Positions 55,044 through 64,000 of a stretch of DNA of 64,000 nucleotides are shown here, in pieces; positions within the stretch are counted from its first letter, which is position 1, and the number at the start of each line of letters is the position of its first letter. Position numbers and translations under genes: made by a program. The notes beneath the pieces are model-generated. The model was not told where the DNA came from and did no database searches. It worked only from the letters and a program-made list of their open reading frames with translations. The DNA is taken from NCBI GenBank assembly GCA_026075535.2, contig AP026550.1, positions 744,001 to 808,000 on the forward strand. Direction: 5' to 3'. This DNA is from Tricholoma matsutake (taxonomy: Eukaryota > Basidiomycota > Agaricomycetes > Agaricales > Tricholomataceae).

Positions 55044-57012
55044 ATGGACGGGGTTGTTGATGTGGACAGTGCTGGTGATGGTGCTGTGACAAGGACTGGT
55101 TCGGTGACAGTGCTGGCGCTATGGACAGTGCTGGTGATGTGGATGGGCTGTGGGAGGTTTCCTCCGATGTTCGGGCTGCTGTTGGTGGGGTGGCTGACAA
55201 GTCTGTAAGGCAGCGGTGGGGCAGGCGAGGGGGTGTAGGAGAGACAGGCAAGGAAGTGGAAAATGGTGAGGATTGCTTGCATAGGTCAGGTAAGGTTATG
55301 GATGGTGCAGGTTTCGAGGAGGGAACATGCTGTTATTCTTGGTTTGGGTAGTTGCTTCTGTAGTTATGTAGTAGTTGTGCCGGCATCATTGCCAGTAGTT
55401 AAGGGCAACGAAGGATGCCATATGGCACTGAATGAGTCAAGGGGAGGTTGAATAAAATGAGTGGGCAGGAAGGGTCCAAATTAGCGGAAAGTGAAGTAGG
55501 ATGATGCGAGTCAGTGTTGAGTCTGGGCTGAGGTCGAGCTTAGATAGGCGGGGTGGAACCACAAGTAAATGATGTTGAGTGATGCCATATGGCACCGGAC
55601 GAGATGTTTGGGGCGAGCTGGGTGGTCCCGAGTGGGGCAGAGGAGGTCAGGCCGCCGTTGTTGAACAAGTCGACGATGACATGGCAGTCACACTAGGTAT
55701 TTCGAGGTGTGGAACAGGGGACAGAGGGGTGAACTGGGGGGAGCAGACAGCTGTCCAGCACATCATGGGCATGTGAGATGTTGTGCCAACACCAATGTTG
55801 AGTCGTCGTTGACGACAACATGGCAGATCTTGTGGACACGTGAGGCGTCGAAGTGGGCTTGTAGGTATAATCGCATGTCAAGCGTCGGGAAAAGGGTGCT
55901 CTGGGTTGTCATTGTAGTCGCTGGGCCTGGCTGAGTGGAGCGCAGGGGGTAGAGGGGGTAGAGGTCATCATTGGAGCTGGTGGTGATGTGGCGGCGGACA
56001 GGCACAGCTTACAGTGCAAAATGCAGGGATGGGGGTGTCTGCAGGTGTGGGCAATGGATGGGGGGTGTCTACAGGCATTGATGGTGTCATTAGTGACATG
56101 GCAGGGGTGTACAACATGGGTGATGGTGAAACAGTTCAGTTACAGGGGGTTCTGGGGTGAGCTTAGGGTTAGGCAATTCAGTCGTTGTTGACCAACTTCA
56201 ATGGTGATCCGGCGGTTGCTCTGGGTGATCCAGGTGGAAACGGGGGCATAGGCAGTGAATGGGGGGTGTTGAAAGATGTCAATGATGTCCTTAGTGACAT
56301 AGCAGGGGTGTAGGATGTACGTGGCTGCGAAATGGCTCATTTCTGGGGCTGTTATGGGCACACTGGGGGCTGTGAACATGTTCTGGGGGTGCTCTGCCGT
56401 GTTCAGCCGCGTTTTTCATTGCTCAGGAGCCTCAGTCCATGCTCTAGGGTGGTCCAGAGCAGTAGATAAGGTCGACGACAACAACCATGTCGACGGTGAC
56501 GTGGCGGATCACGTAGGCTTGGGGGTACACAGAAGGGGGTTGGGGAATGAGGTGGGTGGCAAGTAGGGGTGGGCAGGGTGGTGTAGGGGTGCTTCTGGAT
56601 CGTTGTTGATGACAGGGGGGCCGGCAGAATTTGTCTGTTGAGTGCATGATGCGTTCAGATGAATGCATCCGTACAACCTCATGTACAGCATTTCCTGGGC
56701 TGCTGTGTGTTGTTTAGGGCTTGCTGGGGGGTACCTGCAGTGGTGGTGGTTGTTTGGGCACTAGATGTGGCTGTAGTCATCATTATGGGGCTGGTTGCAG
56801 CTGGGTTTGTCATCATTGTTGGTGGTGATGTGGCAATGACACGGCGGGGCTCAGAGCTCGAGATGGGGGCCTGTGGAGGCTGTAGCAGTGATGTGGGTTG
56901 GTCCAGAAGTGTATGCCATCATCTCTGAGGAGCTGGGAGATGCGCTGGAAAACCAGGAGGGAGATGGTTGTTGACAACGCTGATGACGTTGACAATGATG
57001 CCATGGCGTGTG
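55044..57012 (+). repeat. Internal minisatellite-like region of the 183-bp LTR element
   Basis: GT-rich, non-coding. Diverged repeats are visible. GTCGACGA(T/C)(G/A)ACATGGCAG-type motifs occur near 55668, 55806 and 56467. A segment CAATGATGTC.TTAGTGACAT(A/G)GCAGGGGTGTA is found near 56278 with a variant near 56076, about 200 bp apart. Open frames on both strands reflect low stop density in biased sequence, and none has a recognisable domain. Confidence 0.6.
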
Positions 57013-57020
57013 ATGGTGAC

Positions 57021-57400
57021 TAGTGTTGCCACAGCTTAAGGTGACTTAAGCTGAGGTTTTTTGCAATCTTGGGAAATAAATTATGTAAAATTACCAAAAT
57101 ATTTGAGGAGCTAGATCCCATCAAAAGCCGAGGGGTCCTCTGCCAACTCTAAGTGATCGGAGAAGCCTTTCCCGAGATATTTAAGTGGCTTTGAAACAGC
57201 TCAAGCCAAGCCATTTCAGAGCCATTTCAAAGCCATTTAAATATCTCAGGAATGGCTTCTCCAATCGCTTAGAGTTGGCAGAGGACCCCTTGGCTTTTGA
57301 TGGGATCTAGCTCCTCAAATATTTTGGCAATTTTATGTAATTTATTTCCCAAGATAGCAAAAAACATTGGCTTAAATCAGCTTAAGCCATGGCAACACTA
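57021..57400. mobile_element. hAT-type miniature fold-back element, 380 bp
   Basis: TAGTGTTGCCACAGCTTAAG at the left and its near inverse at the right (CTTAAGCCATGGCAACACTA). The inverted similarity extends over most of the element (AAATATTTGAGGAGCTAGATCCCATCAAAAGCC... against its complement), so it forms a long hairpin. The flanking 8-mers ATGGTGAC (57013-57020) and ACAGTGAC (57401-57408) agree at six of eight positions, consistent with a decayed hAT duplication. Related ends at 9145-9629. Confidence 0.85.
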
Positions 57401-57408
57401 ACAGTGAC

Positions 57409-57663
57409 AATGGTGGTGGAGTTGTGTGGGGTTGGTAATGGTGCTGGGTCGTTTGAAGCGTTTGGAGCTGAGCAAGATGGGTGGGGTTGAGACGGGGTAT
57501 AGGCAGTGTATAAACGAGAGTAAGTAGTTGTTGCTAATTCCAGGACTTGGATGTGGTGTGAAAAAATTGACCATTTTGGAAATTTCAGGGTTGGTGAGGT
57601 TTTGGGAAAAAGAGCGTGTGTGAGAGAGTAGAGTGCATATAGTAAGCTCATTATAAAAAAAAG
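57409..57663 (+). other. Right end of the internal region of the 183-bp LTR element
   Basis: Non-coding. Ends in an A-rich purine tract (AAAAAAAAG) immediately before the right LTR, the likely plus-strand primer. Confidence 0.55.
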
Positions 57664-57846
57664 TGGAAGGAAGCCATAGCTTCCAACACTCAAGGGCACA
57701 AAAACTATAAGGAACTTAATATAATTCGAAGGGGGGATTCTAGAATACTGTACAAGTACTCAAAGTATAGACTATATACTATCAGAATAACATGTGATAA
57801 CTGAGGCATGTGATAATGTAACGATGATGTAAGAGGAACTCTTACA
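57664..57846 (+). repeat. 3' LTR of the 183-bp LTR element
   Basis: 183 bp, same length and termini as the 5' LTR; differs at about five positions, all transitions. Followed by the CACAG duplication. Confidence 0.92.
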
Positions 57847-57851
57847 CACAG

Positions 57852-58133
57852 AGTCCCTCAGTCAAAGTATCATCCTGCCTTCTTCTTTTGCAGGAAGCAC
57901 ACATCATATGCAGCAGCTTCTTCAGAACTTGTTGGCTATCAATCACTACTTCAAGGGTGGTGATCTCTTTCTGACAATGACTGCAAACCCAGCTTGGCCA
58001 GAGATCTGGGATGAGCTCAAGCCAGGTCAGACTGCTGCTGATTGCCCTGACTTGGTCATTCACACATTCTATGCAAAGCAGATGTAAGCCTGCTTATGTA
58101 CACATTGACTCTTATTTGTACACAGTTCAAGAT
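57852..58133 (+). pseudogene. Helitron replicase gene, continuation
   Basis: Joins in frame to codon GAC-ACA at 48498-48503 when the inserted element and one CACAG are removed (NVDADTESLSQSIILPSSF). Encodes the next part of the Rep region: GSTHHMQQLLQNLLAINHYFKGGDLFLTMTANPAWPEIWDEL, PGQTAADCPDLVIHTFYAKQM. A splice donor (GTAAGC at about 58087) and acceptor (TACACAG near 58124) follow. After a few codons the similarity stops, so the helicase half is missing. Confidence 0.9.
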
Positions 58134-58397
58134 CCTGGCCATATTAACTATGCGTCGCATCACATTTTCCCGATTCTTTCTTTCCCCTGTATATTCCACT
58201 TGTCTTATACTTTGATATCATTGTCTACCCTTAATACCATGTCATTGTCCTGTCACCTTGGTGATTTGATGTGAGTGTTATATTAATCTTTCCCTTTCTA
58301 GTGTTACCTATCCCCAACTATGGGGTAGGTTTCCACTTATTTTTTGACATCGACAACGCCCATATAATTATTTTCTACATTAACGTTGTCTATCTAG
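58134..58397. other. Junction region, possible family D leader
   Basis: No gene. Lies between the Helitron break and the family D gag start, and could be the 5' leader of that element. Confidence 0.4.
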
Positions 58398-60111
58398 ATG
58401 ACTAAACGCCACTCAATCCAGAAACCTGTCTCACCAGCCTTCAGTCAACACCTCCTTACAACGCATAGTAAGGCAAGGAAGATGAACACTACAAGCTCTT
58501 CTACTACAAACACTGCTAATGCCACGTCAATAAAATTGTTCATGCCCATTGATTCAATTGATGCGCATACACCCACCTCTTCTGCTGCTCTTGTGAAAAA
58601 AGCTGCAACTACCACTTTAGATGCACATACAGCCACCCCTCCCACCTCATCTTCCACACCAGCAGACACTCCTCCAACCTCACCTCCCTCACCTGTTAGA
58701 TCACTTTGTAAACAAAGCTCTTCCTCCTCCTCTGACAAATATCATGTACTATCATTGATGACAAACATGTCCTCCACTGGCGCGAACACCACAGTTTTGA
58801 GCCTCAACAATGGCAAATGTCCTATGATATCTGCGGGTGCAATGACACCTGAACTCCTGCACAGATTTGAGCACCATGCATGCGGGTACTTACACAACAA
58901 GGACAGCCTCAATGCCAAGGATTTTGTTGACCATATTGTATACTCTTTCGAAGACCCTCTATTCTCCGACTGGTACCAGTCACAACAAGACCTTCTATCT
59001 CCCCTATCTTTTGTCTAGAGTCTGTGCATGTTGGCTGCCTAAAAAATGGCAACAGGACCTTGCATGAAAGGTTTGCTCAACAAAACAAAACAAAACCCAT
59101 TCTTGGAGTTCATCGACGCCTTGCGCCGCGACAACCTCCTGCTGAAAAACTCTCAACATCACCTATCTCCTCCTCAACTCTGCACACAGATTGAGTCCAA
59201 CATCTTGCAAGAACTTGCTTTGGTGTTTGACCAATGGAAAGACAACCATGAGTCTTCTGATGACAAGTCAGACAAGGAAAACGAGGGTGCAGATGGACCT
59301 GAAGATGACACTGCTGCAGCTATAGCCAAGGCGAGCACTACCATGCTCAAAGCTGAGACCAAACTATAGTCCTTCATTGACATGCTCACCAAACTTGATC
59401 AGAAACTTATTGAAGACCATAATGCACGAAGACATGATGCTGAGGATGCAGCACGCAGCCTGAAATGCTCGAGCTCTGCAGTCAGGTTATCCGATTCCTC
59501 TCGCTGTCCCCCACATGCTCGCTCACAGCCCACTGCTTCGTCCTGTACACAATTGACATCATCCTTCTCTTCATTGTCGCATCCACCTAAACTTATGGAC
59601 TGTGAATTTCCATCCAGAGATGGAGTGGAACACAGGATGGCTTCCGTGAATGAGGCGAGGAGACGTATCAAATTGGCTCCACTGCCAGTCCCTTGTGATG
59701 AACATTCATCGTCTGTTGCTTCCGTATCTTCTCAACCTCCTCAACCGATGATGGCTCCTCCACCTCTGCCCATCATGGCAGTGTTGGGTATGTCTGCTTA
59801 CCCCATTGCGTCTGTCTGCCCACCCAATGATTCATTGATCCTAGGTGGGGGACAGTGACTTATCTCGTGACTCCAATGACTCAGTGAGCACACACATTCC
59901 TTTCTTCTTGCCACACCTTGTGTGGAAATGTGCTATTGAGAGCAATGATCCTTCCTCTACCTCTTGCATACCCATTGAAGCCTTGATTGACCATGGCTCT
60001 GGTCCAGTTATAATTGATCAGGACCTCGTCTCTCACTGGCAATTGCTGGTACTGTTAAGTACTGATCTTGAAGGGGAAGTCATCAGAATTCCAGTTGTAC
60101 CCGGACAATAG
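58398..60111 (+). pseudogene. Family D retrotransposon gag and protease remnant
   Basis: ATG 58398 begins a Ser/Thr/Pro-rich stretch followed by a gag-like core (LSLNNGKCPMISAGAMTPELLHRFEHHACGYL, FVDHIVYSFEDPLFSDWYQSQQD). A frameshift near 59010 leads to SRVCACWLPKKWQQDLAWKV and then EFIDALRRDNLLLKNSQHHLSPPQLCTQIESN (59100-59200). 59382-59858 is charged and Pro-rich. The last frame (59845-60111) is a retropepsin-like segment (VWKCAIESND, ALIDHGSGPVIID). The pattern gag, linker, IDHGS-type protease fits an agaricomycete gypsy-type element, but no RT follows. Confidence 0.65.
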
Positions 60112-60787
60112 AAGTTGTAGTGGATGGATTGAGTAAGACAGGGAATCCTACAGAAAGCCAGGGCAGGGTTTACTTGATGTGTCATACCAAGTGGGGGAGA
60201 AGAAAGGACTTGGCTTCAACTTATAAGAAGTTGTGCCCTTCTCCTCGTCAAGTGTCCTAATTTCAAGGCGAGGGTAAGGAAGATGACCAGAGGTCCGGAG
60301 AAATTCTGGAGAGGATGAGTAGGAGTTTGAGAATGACTTAAGAAAGTAATTGGAGTTTAAAGAGGATAGGATTAAGTGGGAGACTTGGTTGATTTACAAA
60401 CTGGCAATACAGAATGAAAGTAGCTAGCTTAAATACTAAGGTCGGAGTTTTTGAGGCTGTGGTTAATATGAAAACTGGCTTCCAAGGCAAATCCTGAAAC
60501 TGTTTCACCTAGTTGGAAATGAGGGAATTTTGCCTCTAGGCAGTGCTGCTGATAGGAGGTGGGCTGTGATGCAAGGCGGCTGGGAAGGGGGGCGGAAAAC
60601 GATCAGAAATCCAGTTGAGAGAATTGGTCTTGACAGTATTTCCCCCTTAGTGCTGAGCCTACAAGGCACGTGAAGGTTTGAATCCAAATCGGGTATGTTG
60701 ATTTTGATGTTGATGGGTTCCCAGGTTTTTTTTCTTCAACCACCACCACCACCACTAACCTCCACCTTCCCACCACCATATTAACAT
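60112..60787. other. Non-coding stretch, nothing recognised
   Basis: No coding region or repeat recognised; a CCACCACCACCACCA run near 60742 precedes the next gene. Confidence 0.45.
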
Positions 60788-61486
60788 GTCCTTGCATGCG
60801 GAGAAGATTGCAGCCCTCAGGGCCCAGCAAGAAAAGTTATGGAGGAACTCCAGGTTGAGGAAGAGGCGAGGGAGGCTGAGGAACGCAGAGTTGCCGAGGA
60901 GGCTGCAAGGGGGGCATCCAGAGTAGAGGCAGAGAAGAAGGCTGTGGAAGAGGAGCAGAGGAAGGTGGCTGCCACTAAGAGGGCGGAAAAGAAGTGGAAG
61001 GCTGTGGAGACAGATGAGGCTGAGGGGAGTGCCTCCCCCAAGAAGAAGGCGAAAGGAAAGGCAAGGGCGGAGGTGCCCGAAGCTGAGGTTCCTGTGCAGC
61101 TACAAGCTGCCATTCCATGCAAAACATGAGTCATATTTTATTCTTGTTGTACTTGCATGCTGACTTCTAGTAGATGTTCAAATCAAAAGTTGTCGTGTTT
61201 CCGGATGGGAACCCGGGGTTGGGCCTGTGAGCCCTGCACCAAAGCAAAGCACAAGTGCAAAGAGGTGGTGTGGGAGGGCCAGGTGTCACAGGCGGGACCT
61301 GGGCTAGAAGAGAACAAGGGAGTGATGGAGTTTCTTAAGGAGTTGGTGGGGGTGGTAAAGGGGGTGAAGAAAGAAATGCAGGAACTCCAGGAGCTCTGGG
61401 TGATAAGCGAGGATGTGATTGGCATCCAAGAAACGATGTCGGACATCCTAGTGGGCCAGGAGGTTTTTTTATTGGTTCCTTGGTAA
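60788..61486 (+). CDS. Coiled-coil protein with a Cys-rich motif (unknown family)
   Basis: The first part (60839-61129) is a highly charged, Glu/Ala/Lys-rich predicted coiled coil (EEEAREAEERRVAEEAAR...) ending in a basic PKKKAKGKARA stretch, a possible nuclear signal. The second part (61157-61486) has paired cysteines reminiscent of fungal zinc-cluster proteins (CSNQKLSC, ACEPCTKAKHKC) and another helical segment. An intron probably lies near 61130-61160. An upstream ATG at 60788 (MSLHAEKIAALRAQQEKL) would join the coiled coil only if one base were added near 60838, so the gene may be frameshifted. Similar charged/Cys proteins are often multicopy in agaricomycetes. Function unknown. Confidence 0.5.
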
Positions 61487-63998
61487 CCTTCCCACCATAC
61501 GAAATAGAGTAGCTTGCATCAATGGCAGTTGTCAATCTTTGAATCGAGGATTTATGCAATCTCATACTCCAGTTCATTGTGTTGGGAGTGTCTTCTTCTA
61601 GTTGGGAGAGATGGAATACCGGGAGGACACCCCAGTAGTGTTTAAAGGTCCGGTCCTACAAACTGGAAAAAGACCGAAACTGGACTGAACTGAACTGAAG
61701 TCCAGTTCGTCAGGTGGCTATTTATAGGACCGGTCTTTTGCAGTCCAGTTGCCAGTCTTTTGCTTTGAAAAATATCATTGAACCAATGAAAACTGATCCG
61801 AACCGGTTTCAACCGGTTTATAGGTCACGTGCACTATACCCGCTGATTCCCACACATAATGGCTTCAATTCCGCTCCCTGGACCATCAAAAACGGTTGAG
61901 AACTGAGAGAGATATGACAAAATACATTTTGATGTGAGTATTTTGATGTCATTTGAGCAGCTGTGACTGTACTGTTTATACCTTGTGCTACAAAAATGTT
62001 GGGCACAATTGGACATTATCCACGGCAAAGGAATAACATACATAAACATCTATACCATGTGTATTTGATTCATTTAACAGCCCTAACAAGTTGTAACTAC
62101 AAACTACAAACTACAACATGGAATACAATGTACTTTTGTTTTGGTCATATCTCTGTCAGATCTTGATAAAATCTCTTAGAAGTTGAACCAGTCACCGGGG
62201 AATTACAATATCCAACTGCTTGTGTAATGGTGAGATGGTCTGGTTAATAATTGGTGAGAAATATATGGGTTATATTGGTACAACAAATTTTACAACAAAA
62301 AGTCGGTTCGAACTGGTTTTTTTTGGTCCATGGACTGATATGGACCGGTCGTATGTGGACCGGTTGCAGTTCAGCAATATTTGGGTCAGTCTTGGACCGG
62401 TTGCAGTTGCGGTTGCCCCATTTAGACATAAAAAACCAGACTTAACTGGACCTGTAAATGCTACACCCCAGAGGTGATCCGGAAGTCCAAGGGTAACTGA
62501 GTGGGTACCCAGATGGGCAATGATCTCAAAAGGGCCATAGAACTTTCTGAGAGCTTCTTGGAGGGTCGAGTAGTGTGTAGGTGCTCGCCTTTGATGAAAG
62601 CATAATCACTGATTTTGAAGTCAGGAGCGGGTGCCCACCGTTTGTCTGCAGGACCTTGATAGTGCTTCTGTGCTTCTGAGAGTTGCTTCTGGAGTTCCTG
62701 GTGGAGATCATCAAGGTTGACCACAAAATGGCGTGCATGTTGCGAGGCTAGTTCACACTCTGGGAAAACTGTGATGTTTGGGTGGTAACCCTTGTTGGCG
62801 AAGGGTGAAACTCTGGTGGAAGCTGAGGGAGCATTGTTGTATGCAAATACCCCCAAGGGTAAAAGCTGGGACCAGTTGTCCTGTTGGTAGTTGCAGAAGA
62901 TCTGCAAGTACTGTTCGAGGGTCTGGTTAAGGCATTCAGTTTGTCTGTTGCCTTCTGGATGGTAACCCGAAGTGAAGTGGATTTTCATTGCCTGAGAGAG
63001 CAGAAGAAATGAAAAATGAACTCAGAACCCCGGTTGGAGGTGACGTGGGACAGAACACCATGTTTGGAGAAGACATGCATGACAAACAGATTAGTGAGTT
63101 CTTGTGCCATGATTTCATTTACTGTGGGGATGAAAATACCCTGTTTGGAGAGTCAGTCTACAATGACCAGGATGGCGGTGTGACCATTGGAGTCCAGTAA
63201 CTGTTCGATGAAGTCCATGGAAATTGAGTTCCAAGGCCTTTCCGGGACCAGAAGTTGCTTCAGAAATCCGTAGGGTTTGTGTCAGGGAGATTTGGAGTGT
63301 TTGCAGGTAGTACAAGACTTGCAAAAGTCCTGCACAAAGGTGTGGAGATTGGGCCAAACATATTCCTGTCGGATAAGCTGAAGAGTCTTGTTTTGCCCAT
63401 AGTGACCTGAGAGGATGTGGTTGTGCTTGTATTGTAAGACTTTAAGATGGAGGTCCATGACATCTGGAACATATATCCGGTCGAAGTGGCAGAGAAGTCC
63501 ACTGTCGTCTAGGGATGAATTTGGGGTGGATGGTGAAGGAAGGTGTGAGGAGGAGATGGGATCAAGAGGAAGTGAGGATTGAATATCATTGTGGAGTTTT
63601 TCAACATCCATGAGAACAGCTTGTCGGAGGATAGGAGTAGCAAGGAAAGTGGCTCAGAGGGAGGATGTGAGTTGTTCTTGAGTAAAGACTGGATGGAAGT
63701 TGCTCAGATTTACCGAGGCGAAGTCACTATTTCCCCCTTTGCAGTAGATGTCCCAGCGTCTAGTGAGCGCATTGGGTTTAGCCCCTAGTTTACCAGGGTG
63801 GAAGCAGATGGTGAGGTTGAACTGTGAAAGGTATTCTGACCATCGAGCTTGACGACGAGTAAGGAGCTTTGTGGTACTGAAGTATTCCAAGTTTTTGTGA
63901 TCTGTGACCACATCTACTGGATTTCGGGAACCTTTGAGGTACTGTTGCCAGTGTTTGAAAGCTTCGAAGATAGCAAGGAGTTCCTTGTTGTGGGTGTC
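61458..63998 (-). pseudogene. Family E gypsy pol (RNase H end, integrase, chromodomain), truncated
   Basis: Enters from the right edge. RNase H end (VVTDHKNLEYF, 63911), integrase zinc finger (HNHILSGHYGQNKT, CTTCKHSK; 63300-63450), and DDE core ([34 protein letters not shown]; 63250-62900), then KGYHPNITVFPE. The 828-bp hAT-type element interrupts it at 61636-62463. Beyond that are VFHLSQLEEDTP and a chromodomain (EYEIA.ILDSKIDN, LLYFVWWEGYQGTN; about 61460-61590) in a shifted frame. Stops are TGA. The second catalytic Asp is Asn (SNRGSEF). The left break is within the chromodomain, against the coiled-coil gene. Confidence 0.85.
61636..62463. mobile_element. hAT-type non-autonomous element, 828 bp, perfect 8-bp duplication
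   Basis: Termini TAGTGTTTAAAGGTCCGGT and, inverted at the right, TAGCATTTACAGGTCCAGT, flanked by CACCCCAG at 61628-61635 and 62464-62471. It lies inside the family E pol gene between the integrase C-terminus and the chromodomain, and the flanks join to a continuous retroelement sequence. The interior is non-coding and full of subterminal GGACCGGT/AACCGGTTC/CCAGTCC motifs, the kind of sites hAT transposases bind. No transposase is encoded, so it must have been mobilised in trans. Confidence 0.93.
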
Positions 63999-64000
63999 AT

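Larger units (their letters stand above)
48505..57846 (+). mobile_element. Non-coding LTR element (TRIM/LARD-like) with 183-bp LTRs
   Basis: Direct repeats of 183 bp at 48505-48687 and 57664-57846, TGGAAGGAAGC to AACTCTTACA (TG...CA), flanked by a perfect 5-bp duplication CACAG (48500-48504 and 57847-57851). The element sits inside the Helitron replicase gene, and removing it restores the reading frame. After subtracting the nested gypsy copy 3 and the hAT-type element the original was about 2.9 kb. Its interior has no gag or pol, only GT/GA-rich minisatellite-like sequence. An A-rich purine tract (TATAAAAAAAAG) precedes the right LTR, suggesting plus orientation. The LTRs differ at about five positions, all transitions. 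I do not recognise this family. Confidence 0.9.

Noticed and set aside
55700..56930. Overlapping frames as genes
   Set aside because: GT-rich minisatellite-like DNA with few stops; no domains.
62315..62335. tRNA B-box-like GGTTCGAAC
   Set aside because: Part of the palindromic motifs of the hAT-type element; no A box or cloverleaf.

Overview
This is a fungal nuclear window, almost certainly from an agaricomycete. The intact genes carry many short GT-AG introns (about 38-100 bp), and the rest is dominated by chromodomain Ty3/gypsy retrotransposons, a Helitron and small inverted-repeat elements. The commonest family has 426-bp LTRs and an intact length of about 6,047 bp. From memory this matches marY1 of the matsutake mushroom Tricholoma matsutake, so Tricholoma is my best guess; it needs a database check.

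Layout. 1-4486: the 3' part of a marY1-like copy inserted into the pol gene of a second gypsy family (B). 4487-12459: repeats and inverted-repeat elements, with a fragmentary unknown gene and a marY1-like 3' fragment. 12460-14643: an intact cytochrome P450 gene with 11 exons. 14644-20052: non-coding and repetitive DNA. 20058-26020: marY1-like copy 2, flanked by GAAAG. 26131-34832: two inverted copies of an unfamiliar, perhaps transposase-like gene. Between them lie a family B solo LTR that contains a marY1-like solo LTR, and the 3' half of a family B element.

35528-40047 is a small gene island: a UbiA-type prenyltransferase, a GNAT acetyltransferase and an AIF/AMID-like FAD oxidoreductase. 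It is followed by the broken 3' tail of a P450 that closely resembles the intact one. 41984-42805 holds a PHD-finger gene. 44089-45903 is a gag remnant (family C).

45905-58133 is a Helitron replicase gene split by a 9.3-kb insertion. That insertion is an unusual non-coding LTR element with 183-bp LTRs and a CACAG duplication. It in turn contains marY1-like copy 3 (GTGAC duplication) and a 380-bp hAT-type element. 58398 to the end holds remnants of two further gypsy families (D and E), a coiled-coil/Cys-rich gene and an 828-bp hAT-type element with a perfect 8-bp duplication.

Nearly all the premature stops I could place are TGA. Where an intact sister copy could be read the ancestral codon was usually CGA, which points to decay by deamination of methylated CpG. 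The host genes show none of this. If the P450, prenyltransferase, acetyltransferase and oxidoreductase ever worked together, it would be in tailoring an isoprenoid or aromatic metabolite, but that is inference.
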